Below are positions 26,164 to 34,961 of a stretch of 64,000 bases of DNA, piece by piece. The position numbers were made by a program, and so were the translations under genes. The stretch covers positions 2,367,661 to 2,431,660 of the forward strand of contig CBDFIN010000012.1 of NCBI GenBank assembly GCA_965248135.1. The letters run 5' to 3'. Numbering within the stretch: the first letter of the stretch is position 1; each line of letters opens with the position of its first letter. Source of the DNA: SZUA-100 sp965248135 (GTDB taxonomy: Bacteria > Pseudomonadota > Alphaproteobacteria > Rhizobiales > Rhizobiaceae). Below the pieces are notes generated by a model. The model was not told the origin of the DNA, ran no database searches, and saw only the letters and a list, made by a program, of their open reading frames with translations.

Positions 26164-26865
26164 ATGTTCGCAGTCATGAAAAGTGGAGGCAAGCAGTATT
26201 CTGTTGCCCCCGACGACCGTTTGAAGGTCGAGACGCTCGCCGGCGAGCCCGGTGATATTATTGAGATCAATGAGGTATTGATGGTCGGCAACGGCGACGA
26301 CACCACCATTGGCGCGCCTTTTGTTGAAGGCGCCGCAATCGCCGTCGAGATTGTTGATCAGGGCCGTCATCGCAAGGTGATCGCGTTCAAGAAACGCCGC
26401 AGGCAAAACTCGCAGCGCACTATCGGTCATCGTCAAAGATATACCGAGATTTTGATTTCTGAGATTTTGACTGGCGGCGCGAAACCTTCCACGAAGGCAG
26501 CCAGCGCCAAGAAAACCGCCAAGCCGGCAGCCGAAGAAAAGGCCGCCAAGCCGGCGGTTGAAGAAAAAGCCGCAAAGAAGGCCACGCCAAGTGCTGAAGC
26601 TGACAAGAAACCGGCAAAGGTGGCTAAAAAGGAAGAGGCTGCAACCCTGTTCGCCGCGCCTGAAGGCGATGGAGATGACTTAAAGGTAATTGTCGGTATC
26701 GGGCCGGTGGCTGAAAAGCAGTTAAACGAGCAAGGCATCACCACCTATGCGCAGGTTGCAAATTTCAGCGATGCGGATATTGTGCGCATCGACGAGGCTA
26801 TGCCATTTAGCGCAGCACAGATCGAGACCTGGCGGGATCAGGCCAAAGAGCTGATCGAGAATTAA
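26164..26865 (+). CDS. rplU: Ribosomal protein bL21 with C-terminal helix-hairpin-helix extension
   Basis: 233 residues, more than twice the usual 103. Residues 1-103 are canonical L21 (MFAVMKSGGKQYSV, KKRRRQNSQRTIGHRQ). Residues 104-165 are a lysine/alanine-rich linker. Residues 166-233 form a domain (DDLKVIVGIGPVAEKQLNEQGITTYAQVANFSDADI) of the helix-hairpin-helix type found in DNA- or RNA-binding proteins. L21 proteins with this tail occur in Rhizobiales. L21 binds 23S rRNA in the large subunit; the role of the tail is unknown to me. Followed after 15 bases by rpmA. Confidence 0.95.
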   Translation: MFAVMKSGGKQYSVAPDDRLKVETLAGEPGDIIEINEVLMVGNGDDTTIGAPFVEGAAIAVEIVDQGRHRKVIAFKKRRRQNSQRTIGHRQRYTEILISEILTGGAKPSTKAASAKKTAKPAAEEKAAKPAVEEKAAKKATPSAEADKKPAKVAKKEEAATLFAAPEGDGDDLKVIVGIGPVAEKQLNEQGITTYAQVANFSDADIVRIDEAMPFSAAQIETWRDQAKELIEN

Positions 26866-26880
26866 GAGAAGGACTGAACA

Positions 26881-27150
26881 ATGGCCCACAAAAAAGCCGG
26901 TGGTTCCTCGCGCAATGGACGCGATTCAGAATCGAAACGCCTTGGAGTAAAGAAATATGGCGGCCAGGCTGTCATTCCCGGCAATATTATTGTTCGTCAA
27001 CGCGGCACCAAACTGCACGCTGGCGACAATGTCGGCATGGGTAAAGACCACACTTTGTTTGCAAAATCCGAAGGTGCTGTGACATTCCGCAAAAAGGCCA
27101 ATGGCCGCACCTATGTATCCGTGATGCCGAAACAGATGGCAGCGCAATAG
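26881..27150 (+). CDS. rpmA: Ribosomal protein bL27
   Basis: 89 residues, normal length. MAHKKAGGSSRNGRDSESKRLGVKKYGG is the conserved N-terminus that reaches toward the peptidyl transferase centre. There is no cleavable Firmicutes-type leader. AGAAGGAC precedes the ATG. It is in an operon with rplU and is followed by a strong terminator. Confidence 0.97.
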   Translation: MAHKKAGGSSRNGRDSESKRLGVKKYGGQAVIPGNIIVRQRGTKLHAGDNVGMGKDHTLFAKSEGAVTFRKKANGRTYVSVMPKQMAAQ

Positions 27151-27212
27151 CCGGAATTCTTAATTACCGGCGTCACATCGACCCGGTAGATCAGCCAGAT
27201 AAAGATCAAAGG

Positions 27213-27241
27213 GGAGATGGGATGCCATCTCCTCTTTTTCT
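27213..27241 (+). terminator. Intrinsic terminator after rpmA
   Basis: GGAGATGG (27213-27220) and CCATCTCC (27225-27232) form a perfect 8-base stem with a four-base loop, followed by a T-rich tail (TCTTTTTCTTT). It ends the rplU-rpmA transcript. Confidence 0.85.
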
Positions 27242-27253
27242 TTGGGGGCTACA

Positions 27254-27877
27254 ATGAATGATGAAAAAGAACAGATACACCAAATCCGCACAGAGCAGGA
27301 CTGGTGGTTGTTGACCCGCAAGAGCAATATTCTGCTCACCGCTAACTTGATCTTGCGCAAGCTACAGCCAGAAGATGCCGGGCCAATGACCGATCTTGCC
27401 GGCAATATCAGCGTTTCGTCGATGACAGCGCGGGTGCCGCATCCCTATTCACTGGAAGATGCCAAAGCCTTTATCAGCCGATGCCTTGCAGTTGAGGCCA
27501 CGGGTTGCACCTATGCGGTAACCTTGGCCAAAAGCGGTGTTTTTATCGGTTGTTGCGGGCTCGGGTCGGGAAAAGGCGGCACTGCACCGAGACTCGGCTA
27601 TTGGCTGGGCGAACCCTATTGGGGCAATGGCTATGGCACCGAGGCCGCCCATGCGCTGGTCGATCTCGCTTTCAAGACCACCAGCCATGAATTTGTCAAT
27701 GCGTCTTGCCGCGTGATAAATCCGGCCTCCAGAAGAGTGCTCGAAAAATGCGGTTTTCAAAAGACCGACAATGGTATGATCGGTTCGCTTGCCACCGGCG
27801 CTAAAGTGCCGGTTGACTATTATGTGCTCGACCGCAATACCTGGATCAGTTTGAAATCCTGGAGTGACAGCGCCTAG
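27254..27877 (+). CDS. GNAT-family N-acetyltransferase (RimJ/RimL-like)
   Basis: 207 residues; ATG 27254 is preferred to the in-frame TTG 27242. The GNAT fold is recognisable: LILRKLQPEDAGPMTDL at the start, IGCCGLGSGKGG, LGYWLGEPYWGNGYGTEAAHALVDLAF (acetyl-CoA-binding loop) and NPASRRVLEKCGFQ. It likely acetylates the N-terminus of a protein or a small amine. A GNAT gene in this spot, between rpmA and obgE, is common in Rhizobiales. Confidence 0.88.
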   Translation: MNDEKEQIHQIRTEQDWWLLTRKSNILLTANLILRKLQPEDAGPMTDLAGNISVSSMTARVPHPYSLEDAKAFISRCLAVEATGCTYAVTLAKSGVFIGCCGLGSGKGGTAPRLGYWLGEPYWGNGYGTEAAHALVDLAFKTTSHEFVNASCRVINPASRRVLEKCGFQKTDNGMIGSLATGAKVPVDYYVLDRNTWISLKSWSDSA

Positions 27878-27908
27878 CAGTCACTCGATCTCAACGCGGA
27901 ACGCAACC

Positions 27909-28955
27909 ATGAAATTTCTTGACCAATGCAGGGTATTTATCCGTTCCGGCGATGGCGGTGCGGGCTCGGTTTCTTTTCACCGGGAAAAATTCGTCGAATA
28001 TGGCGGGCCTGATGGTGGCGACGGGGGCCGTGGCGGCAATGTCTGGGTCGAGGTGGTCAATGGTCTAAATACGCTGATAGATTTTCGTTATCAGCAGCAT
28101 TTCAAGGCGAAGACCGGCTTGCATGGCATGGGCCGCAATCGCTCGGGCGCCAGGGGTGTTGATGTTGTGCTCAAAGTGCCGGTTGGCACCCAGATCTATG
28201 AGGAAGACAATGAGACGCTGATCGTCGATCTCGACGAAGAGGGCCAGCGTATATTGCTCGCAAGAGGTGGCAATGGTGGTTTCGGCAATGCCTATTTCAA
28301 GTCTTCAACCAATCAGTCGCCGCGCCATGCCAATCTTGGTCTTGAGGGAGAGGAGCGCTGGGTTTGGCTACGATTGAAACTGATAGCTGATGCCGGCATT
28401 ATCGGCCTTCCCAACGCTGGCAAGTCAACGTTTCTGGCCAGTGTTTCGGCTGCAAAGCCGAAAATCGCCGACTATCCTTTTACCACACTTCACCCCAATC
28501 TCGGCGTTGCCGGAATTGATGAAAGCGAATTTGTTATCGCCGATATTCCGGGTCTTATAGAGGGTGCCCATATGGGTGCCGGCATTGGAGATCGGTTTCT
28601 CGGCCATGTGGAACGTACCAAGGTGCTGCTGCATCTGGTTTCGGCTCTTGAAGAAAATGTCGGCGAAGCCTACCGCACGATACGGGGCGAACTTTTCTCC
28701 TATGGCCAGGGCCTGGCTGAAAAGCCCGAATTGGTGGCGCTTTCCAAGACTGACGTTTTGAGCGCCGATGAATGCCGCGAAAAGAGTGAGATTTTGAAGG
28801 AAGCCAGTGGTGCAGCGCCGATGTTGCTTTCATCGGTCACCCACCGGGGTACACAAGACGTTTTGCGAGTGCTGAAGAGCACGATCGTGCAGGAAAATCA
28901 ACCACAAGAACAGCCAGGTGCCGATCCTCGCTGGCTACCATTGGGTAATAACTGA
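27909..28955 (+). CDS. obgE: Obg/CgtA GTPase
   Basis: 348 residues from ATG 27909. The glycine-rich Obg domain (GDGGAGSVSFHREKFVEYGGPDGGDGG) covers about 1-158 and is followed by the G domain with GLPNAGKSTF (G1), DYPFTTLHPNLG (G2), DIPGLIEGA (G3) and LSKTDVL (G4). A short C-terminal tail replaces the longer OCT domain of some relatives. It is an essential GTPase in ribosome assembly and growth control, in the standard place downstream of rplU-rpmA. Confidence 0.95.
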   Translation: MKFLDQCRVFIRSGDGGAGSVSFHREKFVEYGGPDGGDGGRGGNVWVEVVNGLNTLIDFRYQQHFKAKTGLHGMGRNRSGARGVDVVLKVPVGTQIYEEDNETLIVDLDEEGQRILLARGGNGGFGNAYFKSSTNQSPRHANLGLEGEERWVWLRLKLIADAGIIGLPNAGKSTFLASVSAAKPKIADYPFTTLHPNLGVAGIDESEFVIADIPGLIEGAHMGAGIGDRFLGHVERTKVLLHLVSALEENVGEAYRTIRGELFSYGQGLAEKPELVALSKTDVLSADECREKSEILKEASGAAPMLLSSVTHRGTQDVLRVLKSTIVQENQPQEQPGADPRWLPLGNN

Positions 28956-28999
28956 TATCGCGAAAGTTTCATAACCTCAACAATCTCACCGGCACTGCC

Positions 29000-30145
29000 A
29001 TGAAGACCAGACCCTCAAGTTACCAACGCATTACCATCAAGATTGGTTCATCGTTGCTTGTCGACCGTCACGACGGCCTAAAGATCGCGTGGCTGGAAAG
29101 TCTGGCGATGGATATCGCCAAAATGGCCCGCCAAGGTGCCGAGATCATGATCGTTTCATCCGGCGCCATCGCCTTGGGACGCAAGATACTCGGCCTGCCG
29201 CACAAGCCACTCAAGCTGGAAGAAAGCCAGGCGGCTGCGTCTGTCGGACAAATTGCATTGGCGCACGCCTATTCCGATATCCTTGGCAGGCATGGTCTTA
29301 CCGCCGGGCAGATATTGCTGACCCTCGACGACACCGAAAACCGCCGGCGCTTTCTTAATGCCCGCAATACTATTTCGGCCATGCTAAAATGGCGGTCTGT
29401 GCCGGTAATCAACGAAAACGATACCGTTGCCACTTCCGAAATTCGCTATGGCGACAATGATCGGTTGGCGGCAAGGGTTGCCAGCATGATGAGTGCCGAT
29501 CTTTTGGTGTTGTTGTCCGATGTCGATGGTCTTTATACCGCGCCACCGGATGAGAATCCCGCGGCTGAGTTTCTGCCGCAGGTGGACGCGATAACAGCTG
29601 AAATCGAGGCCATGGCCGGTAGTGCCGGTTCAGAACTTTCCCGTGGTGGTATGGTGACAAAAATAGAAGCCGGTAAAATCGCCACCAGAGCCGGTGCTGC
29701 TATGGTGATTGCTTCGGGCCTAAATCATCATCCGCTGAAGGCGCTGGACAATGGCGGCAAGGCTACCTGGTTCGCTCCGGTTGCCAATAATTCAAGAGCC
29801 AGAAAAAAATGGATCGCCGGGCAATTGGAAACCTGCGGTATTCTGGTAATTGACGATGGCGCGGTCGGTGCTCTTGCCTCGGGTAAAAGCCTGCTTCCGG
29901 CCGGGGTCAGTGAAATCGAGGGTGGTTTTCAACGTGGCGATACGGTGGCTATTGTCGATCACCACCGGCGGCTGCTCGGTCGCGGACTGGTGACATTCGA
30001 TTTTGATGATGCAACAAAAATTATCGGTCGCCGCAGTACCGAAATTTCGGCTATACTGGGGTTTGAGAGACGGCCAGAGATCGTGCACCGCGACGATATG
30101 GTGCTCGAACTGGGAGGCCAAACCAAAGCGGCACAAGACAACTAG
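29000..30145 (+). CDS. proB: Glutamate 5-kinase
   Basis: 381 residues. The amino-acid kinase domain (KIGSSLLVDRHDG, IVSSGAIALGRKILG, VINENDTVATSEIRYGDNDRLAARVA) covers residues 1-265, with a C-terminal PUA domain (residues 285-370). First step of proline synthesis: phosphorylation of glutamate by ATP. The TAG stop (30143-30145) is formed by the CTAGTGG start of a repeat unit, so the gene's last codons abut the repeat. proA follows only after a 307-base repeat array. Confidence 0.95.
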   Translation: MKTRPSSYQRITIKIGSSLLVDRHDGLKIAWLESLAMDIAKMARQGAEIMIVSSGAIALGRKILGLPHKPLKLEESQAAASVGQIALAHAYSDILGRHGLTAGQILLTLDDTENRRRFLNARNTISAMLKWRSVPVINENDTVATSEIRYGDNDRLAARVASMMSADLLVLLSDVDGLYTAPPDENPAAEFLPQVDAITAEIEAMAGSAGSELSRGGMVTKIEAGKIATRAGAAMVIASGLNHHPLKALDNGGKATWFAPVANNSRARKKWIAGQLETCGILVIDDGAVGALASGKSLLPAGVSEIEGGFQRGDTVAIVDHHRRLLGRGLVTFDFDDATKIIGRRSTEISAILGFERRPEIVHRDDMVLELGGQTKAAQDN

Positions 30146-30219
30146 TGGTTCTGTGCCAACATTTGCATCCGCCAGCGGCTCGTACTTATGGCAAATGTTG
30201 GAATCATAAGAACCACTAG
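30143..30219 (-). repeat. Palindromic repeat, family A, reverse orientation
   Basis: 77-base unit with outer arms CTAGTGGTTCT/AGAACCACTAG and an inner stem CCAACATTTGC/GCAAATGTTGG around a GC-rich loop. Further copies lie at 61048-61125 and 63121-63198, in the opposite orientation. It supplies the stop codon of proB and forms a doublet with the family C unit at 30233 through a 13-base linker. Confidence 0.9.
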
Positions 30220-30232
30220 CAAGTTGTTGAAT

Positions 30233-30310
30233 CTAGTGGAATTTTGAATTTGACATTTGAAAAAGAATGATGTTGCAAATGGGACTCAAATGTCAAATTC
30301 ATTCCACTAG
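30233..30310 (+). repeat. Palindromic repeat, family C
   Basis: 78-base unit with outer arms CTAGTGGAAT/ATTCCACTAG and an inner stem GAATTTGACATTTGA/TCAAATGTCAAATTC. A diverged copy in reverse orientation lies at 50549-50625. It shares its outer bases with families A and B, but its interior is unrelated to theirs. Confidence 0.88.
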
Positions 30311-30439
30311 TGGATAGAACGAGACATCTGAATCCCCCGGTGCAAGGAGAAATTCTTCAATAACATACTAAAATGCCTCGATAATTCTATCCATCACCAA
30401 AGTATCTAGCGGTTCGAAGCGTTAGATTCGAACCACTAG
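30307..30439 (+). repeat. Further CTAG-bounded hairpins (degenerate unit and short unit)
   Basis: From the CTAG ending family C a degenerate unit runs to about 30409 (GTGGATAGAA paired with TTCTATCCATCAC). A short 34-base hairpin follows at 30406-30439: CTAGCGGTTCGAA, an eight-base loop, TTCGAACCACTAG. Together with the two preceding units these fill almost the whole proB-proA gap. Confidence 0.65.
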
Positions 30440-30452
30440 GAACGGGATCGAT

Positions 30453-31742
30453 ATGCTGCACAAACTGGCTGAAAAAGATGATCGCGCGGTTGCAGCCATC
30501 ATGGCCACCATCGGCAAAAACGCCAAGGCGGCTGCAAGGCAACTAGCGACAACCGGCAGCAGGGCCAAGAATGCGGCACTAACAGGCGCGGCTGAGGCGA
30601 TGGATGCCGAACGCGCCTCAATCATCGCTGCCAATGACCAGGACATGGAAGCCGGCGCCAGGAACGGGCTGTCGAAGCCCATGCTTGAACGGTTGCGGTT
30701 GGATGATGCGCGAATAGACGCGATCATTGAAAGCCTGAAGGATATTGCAGCGCTTGACGACCCTGTGGGCACAATCATTGCCGAGTGGGACCGGCCAAAC
30801 GGCTTGCACATAGAGCGTGTGCGAACCCCGCTTGGGGTTATCGGTGTGATCTTTGAAAGCCGCCCTAATGTTACCGCTGATGCCGGGGCGTTGTGTCTCA
30901 AATCGGGCAATGCGGCGATCCTGCGCGGCGGTTCGGATTCCTATCATTCTTCCCGTGCCATTCATCAATGTATGGTGGCGGGGTTGAAATCCGCCGGACT
31001 TGACGAACACGCGATCCAGATTATTCCAACCACCGATCGAAAAGCGGTCGGCGAAATGCTGGGTGGTCTTGGCGGCTGCGTTGATGTGATTGTACCGCGC
31101 GGTGGCGCCAGCCTGGTCGGGCGGGTGCAGCGTGAGGCCCGGGTGCCGGTCTTCGCTCATCTGGAGGGCCTGTGTCACGTCTATGTTGATGCCACCGCCA
31201 ATATCGACATGGCCAGGGCCATTGTGGTCAATTCGAAAATGCGGCGCACCAGTATTTGCGGTGCGGCCGAAACGCTGCTGGTCGACCGGGCAGCAAAAGA
31301 AAGCCACCTTGCACCATTGGTAGGCGCACTGGTTGAAGCCGGCTGCGAAGTGCGTGGCGATGCGGAAATTGGGGCAATTGTCGCTGACATTGCGCCAATA
31401 AATGACGACGATTGGGCAACCGAATATCTCGATGCGATAATTTCTGTACGGCTGGTTGACGGCGTCGATGGCGCCATTGAGCATGTGCAAAAATGGTCCT
31501 CGCACCACACCGAAGCCATTGTTTGTGAAAATGCCGATGCGGTTGAAAAATTCATGAACAGCATCGACAGCGCAATATTGCTGCATAACGCCTCAACCCA
31601 GTTTGCCGATGGGGGTGAATTTGGTATGGGTGCGGAAATCGGTATCGCCACCGGCAAAATGCATGCCCGGGGTCCGGTTGGGGTGGAACAATTGTGCAGT
31701 TTCAAATATCAGGTTCGCGGCGCGGGTCAGACGCGACCGTGA
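30453..31742 (+). CDS. proA: Glutamate-5-semialdehyde dehydrogenase (gamma-glutamyl phosphate reductase)
   Basis: 429 residues. Aldehyde-dehydrogenase-like protein with IGVIFESRPNVTADAGALCLKSGNAAILRGGSD, VPRGGASLVGRVQREARVPVFAHLEGLCHVYVD and the catalytic cysteine region MRRTSICGAAETLLVD. Second step of proline synthesis. ATG 30453 follows the repeat array; AGGAACGGG at 30437-30445, partly inside the last hairpin, may be its ribosome site. Its stop overlaps an in-frame GTG of nadD. Confidence 0.95.
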   Translation: MLHKLAEKDDRAVAAIMATIGKNAKAAARQLATTGSRAKNAALTGAAEAMDAERASIIAANDQDMEAGARNGLSKPMLERLRLDDARIDAIIESLKDIAALDDPVGTIIAEWDRPNGLHIERVRTPLGVIGVIFESRPNVTADAGALCLKSGNAAILRGGSDSYHSSRAIHQCMVAGLKSAGLDEHAIQIIPTTDRKAVGEMLGGLGGCVDVIVPRGGASLVGRVQREARVPVFAHLEGLCHVYVDATANIDMARAIVVNSKMRRTSICGAAETLLVDRAAKESHLAPLVGALVEAGCEVRGDAEIGAIVADIAPINDDDWATEYLDAIISVRLVDGVDGAIEHVQKWSSHHTEAIVCENADAVEKFMNSIDSAILLHNASTQFADGGEFGMGAEIGIATGKMHARGPVGVEQLCSFKYQVRGAGQTRP

Positions 31743-31798
31743 GTTCTGGCCAAACTTTGTCCCGGTTTTCTGATCCGTCGATACGTCGGGCCGTAAAA

Positions 31799-32386
31799 AT
31801 GCCCCATGTCGAGAACGGCCAGCGTATTGGGCTGTTCGGCGGATCGTTCAATCCGCCCCATCAGGGCCATGTGCTGGTGTCCAACCTTGCATTGGAGCGA
31901 CTGGAGCTTGACCAGATCTGGTGGATAGTGACGCCGGGAAATCCGCTTAAGGATCACCGCGAGCTTGCACCGCTTGACGAGCGCCTGGACCTGTGCCGGT
32001 CGATCAATTCCCACCCCGCGGTGCGGGTCACGGCGCTTGAACTGGCCCATCCGACCTCATATACGGCTGATACTGTTGCCTATATTCAGCAAAGAAACAA
32101 AAGTGTACGGTTTGTCTGGGTAATGGGCGCTGATAATCTTGCCGGATTTCACCGTTGGCAGCGCTGGCGTAAAATTGTCCGTACCATGCCAATTGCGGTA
32201 ATCGACCGTCCTAGTTCAACCCTTTCCAGCCCCTCGTCGCTCGCCGCTCAGTTTCTTGCACGCACTCGTCTTGATGAGAGCGATGCCTCTTTGTTGGCAA
32301 CAAGAAAACCGCCCGCATGGGTGATTATCCATGGTCCGCGTTCGCCGCTTTCATCGACCAAATTGAGACATCAAAGGCAGACGTGA
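31799..32386 (+). CDS. nadD: Nicotinate-nucleotide adenylyltransferase
   Basis: 195 residues from ATG 31799. GLFGGSFNPPHQGHVLVSNLAL is the nucleotidyltransferase entry with the HxGH motif, followed by WWIVTPGNPLKD, WVMGADNLAGFHRW and the C-terminal HGPRSPLSSTKLR (ISSTxIR-type motif). It converts nicotinate mononucleotide to deamido-NAD. GTG 31739, overlapping the proA stop by four bases, is an alternative start that adds 20 residues and would couple the genes. Confidence 0.92.
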   Translation: MPHVENGQRIGLFGGSFNPPHQGHVLVSNLALERLELDQIWWIVTPGNPLKDHRELAPLDERLDLCRSINSHPAVRVTALELAHPTSYTADTVAYIQQRNKSVRFVWVMGADNLAGFHRWQRWRKIVRTMPIAVIDRPSSTLSSPSSLAAQFLARTRLDESDASLLATRKPPAWVIIHGPRSPLSSTKLRHQRQT

Positions 32387-32584
32387 AGGTTGTGTGTGAA
32401 TAAAATTAAGGTCGATCCTTGAAAACAGACCAGAATCGAGCCTATCTTACCGTGTGGCCTGAATGGTTCTGGCCATCGTGGTGGGTGCTTTGGATTGCGT
32501 CCGCGGCAATTAAGTACAAAAAGAGAGAAAACAGCTCTGAATTCAGTTGCACAAAAGGGAGTAGCTAAAACGCAAACTCCCGCA

Positions 32585-32953
32585 ATGAAGCCCGGTGCCG
32601 GCAAGAAATCGGTCACGGAGCTTCTCGAACTGGTATTGAACTGCCTTGAAGAATCGAAGGCGCAGGATATCACAGCGATCAACATTGAAGGTAAATCGCC
32701 ACTGGCTGACCATATGGTTGTCGCCTCGGGCCGTTCTCACCGTCATGTCGGGGCGGCCAGCGATGCGCTTTTGCGTGCGCTTAAGAATACCGGCCATGGA
32801 ACCGCCAAGGTTGAAGGTCTGCCGGCCTGTGATTGGGTGCTGGTCGATGCCGGCGATGTTATTGTTCACATTTTCAGACCGGAAGTTCGCGAGTTCTATA
32901 ATCTGGAAAAAATGTGGCAGGCGGCCGATCTCAATCGCAAGAAAAATGACTGA
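32585..32953 (+). CDS. rsfS: Ribosomal silencing factor RsfS
   Basis: 122 residues from ATG 32585; a longer frame upstream is open but not family-like. Conserved blocks are LNCLEESKAQDITAINIEGKSPLADHMVVASGRSHRHVGAASDALL and DWVLVDAGDVIVHIFRPEVREFYNLEKMW. RsfS binds bL14 and blocks subunit joining in stationary phase. The order nadD-rsfS-rlmH is standard in this bacterial group. Confidence 0.93.
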   Translation: MKPGAGKKSVTELLELVLNCLEESKAQDITAINIEGKSPLADHMVVASGRSHRHVGAASDALLRALKNTGHGTAKVEGLPACDWVLVDAGDVIVHIFRPEVREFYNLEKMWQAADLNRKKND

Positions 32954-32978
32954 ATTCGACCAGTAGAAAATCTCGGCG

Positions 32979-33461
32979 ATGCGGGTATCGATCATTACCA
33001 TTGGGCGGGTCAAAGACGGGCCACAGCGCGAGTTGATCAAGCGCTATCAATCGAGATTTGACGCTACCGGACGCAATATCGGCCTCGACCGGCTGGAAAT
33101 CATCGAGCTTAACGAAAGTCGCGCGTCTTCGCCCGCGCTGAGAAAACGCGAGGAGGCCAGCAACCTCCTCAAAGCGGTGCCCAATGGAGCCTTTGCCATT
33201 GCGCTGGATGAAAATGGTAAGGATCTTTCCAGCAGCGAGTTTGCCAACAAAATCGGTGGAATGTTAAACGACGGTCGCCGTGAACTTGTTTTGCTTATCG
33301 GCGGGGCTGACGGCCATGGCAAGGAAATTGCCGGTCGCGCCGATATCGCACTTCGGTTTGGTCGATTGACCTGGCCACATCAACTCGTACGTGTGATGGT
33401 TGCCGAACAACTTTATCGTAGCGCCACAATTCTTGCCGGACATCCCTATCATCGTACTTGA
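32979..33461 (+). CDS. rlmH: 23S rRNA (pseudouridine-1915-N3)-methyltransferase
   Basis: 160 residues, full length. SPOUT methyltransferase knot motifs: FAIALDENGKDLSSSEFANKIG, LVLLIGGADGHG and LTWPHQLVRVMVAEQLYRSATILAGHPYHR. It acts on assembled 70S ribosomes. Twenty-five bases after rsfS. Confidence 0.95.
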   Translation: MRVSIITIGRVKDGPQRELIKRYQSRFDATGRNIGLDRLEIIELNESRASSPALRKREEASNLLKAVPNGAFAIALDENGKDLSSSEFANKIGGMLNDGRRELVLLIGGADGHGKEIAGRADIALRFGRLTWPHQLVRVMVAEQLYRSATILAGHPYHRT

Positions 33462-33602
33462 ACAAATTGCCTGTATTTGGCCTTGTCAGGGCCTTTATTG
33501 GTGGGCAAAAGATGGAATCAAATGTCACCGGTTGACCGAGTTGAATGCCACGCGCCAATGATTGCACGAACCCGTTATTAAAGTTGTCGAAAGAGCGCTA
33601 AA

Positions 33603-34961
33603 TTGCAAATCGCCAAATTTCATCAATTACGGTGGTCATGCCGAATTGCGGTGACGCTGGGGGTTTTTTTGATCTTTAGCGCCAACAGCGTCAAGGCGCA
33701 GGATCTTAAGTATCAACAATCGAAGAACCAGAGCACGCTGGACGAGATTAACAAGCAACTAAATATAAATGAGAAAAAAAGAGCGGCGCTAAAGAAGGAA
33801 ATTGGTCTGTTGGCAACAGACCGGGCGCGAATTTCGAAGGCGCTCATCGATGCAGCGAAGCGTTCACGCGCGCTGGAACTGGAACTGGATGATATCGAAA
33901 TCCGATTGTTGAAGCTGCAGAAGAAACAAGCGGCTATCAAGCAATCTCTGCTTGCCCGCCGCGATGTTCTTTCCAGGGTTCTTGCGGCACTGCAGCGCAT
34001 GGGACGCAAACCCCCACCAGCCATTCTTGTGCGTCCACAGGATGCGCTTGCCGCGGTGCGCAGCGCGGTGCTGCTTGGGGCGGTAGTACCACAGATGCGA
34101 ACCGAGACCGAACAACTTGCCGCTGATCTTGGTGAACTTGCAAAATTGCGCACCAATATTTTGACGCAACGCACTATCCACGCAAACCGAATCGAAGCGC
34201 TGACGAAAGACAACACCAGATTGTCGCTGCTGATTGATGAAAAACTGAAACTTGAGGGCAAATCACGTGCAACGCTGCAGCGGCAAAACAAAGTTACGCG
34301 CGATCTGGTGGACAAAGCGATCAGTTTGAAGCAGTTGATTGCTGCGCTGAATGCTCGAATTGACGACGCTGATCTTGCTGCAAAACAGGCGCGTCAATCG
34401 GAAGATATCCGCCGTTCGGCCGAAGACCAGCGCTTGTCTGAAGCACGCGCCCGGGTGGCGAGCACGGGAGATGACGCATCAGCACCGCTGCAACGGTTTA
34501 AACCACAATTCAGTTTTTCTGGCGCCAAGGGCCAGCTGCAACTGCCTGTTAACGGGGTGGAAGTACTATCTTTCGGGGAAAACAACAGTTCCGGGGCAAA
34601 ATCAAAGGGTGTCCTGATGGCAACTCGGGCCAACGCTATCGTGACATCGCCACTTGATGCCAGAATTGTCTTTGCCGGGAAATTCCGTTCCTACGGTCAA
34701 TTGATCATTCTTGACGCTGGCGAAAAGGCCCATATTGTGCTGGCGGGTATGGCGCGGACAAATGTGGGCAGCGGCCAGTTTGTTTTGGCTGGCGAACCGG
34801 TTGCCCGAATGGGCTCACGAAGAATTGCAAGCGTATCCGCTGTGGATATGGCATCGTCTCGCCCAATGTTGTATGTTGAGTTCAGAAAAGATGGTAAATC
34901 GATAGATCCTGCTCCATGGTGGGCGGAAAATTCCATAAAAAGGTCTGGAAATGATTCGTAG
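33603..34961 (+). CDS. EnvC-like murein hydrolase activator with degenerate M23/LytM domain
   Basis: 452 residues from TTG 33603; no ATG suits the signal peptide, which ends near residue 32 (SANSVKAQ). Residues 40-290 are long coiled coils (LDEINKQLNINEKKRAALKKEIGLLATDRARI and following). From about residue 300 comes an M23-like domain (QLPVNGVEVLSFGENN, SPLDARIVFAGKFRSYGQLIILDAG, YVEFRKDGKSIDPAPWW) in which the zinc histidines of active LytM enzymes are not seen. It is a periplasmic activator of division amidases. Overlaps ctpA by 11 bases. Confidence 0.87.
   Translation: MQIAKFHQLRWSCRIAVTLGVFLIFSANSVKAQDLKYQQSKNQSTLDEINKQLNINEKKRAALKKEIGLLATDRARISKALIDAAKRSRALELELDDIEIRLLKLQKKQAAIKQSLLARRDVLSRVLAALQRMGRKPPPAILVRPQDALAAVRSAVLLGAVVPQMRTETEQLAADLGELAKLRTNILTQRTIHANRIEALTKDNTRLSLLIDEKLKLEGKSRATLQRQNKVTRDLVDKAISLKQLIAALNARIDDADLAAKQARQSEDIRRSAEDQRLSEARARVASTGDDASAPLQRFKPQFSFSGAKGQLQLPVNGVEVLSFGENNSSGAKSKGVLMATRANAIVTSPLDARIVFAGKFRSYGQLIILDAGEKAHIVLAGMARTNVGSGQFVLAGEPVARMGSRRIASVSAVDMASSRPMLYVEFRKDGKSIDPAPWWAENSIKRSGNDS

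Noticed and set aside
30143..30439. Hairpin array as a CRISPR
   Set aside because: Units are palindromes of differing sequence without regular unique spacers, and no cas genes are present.
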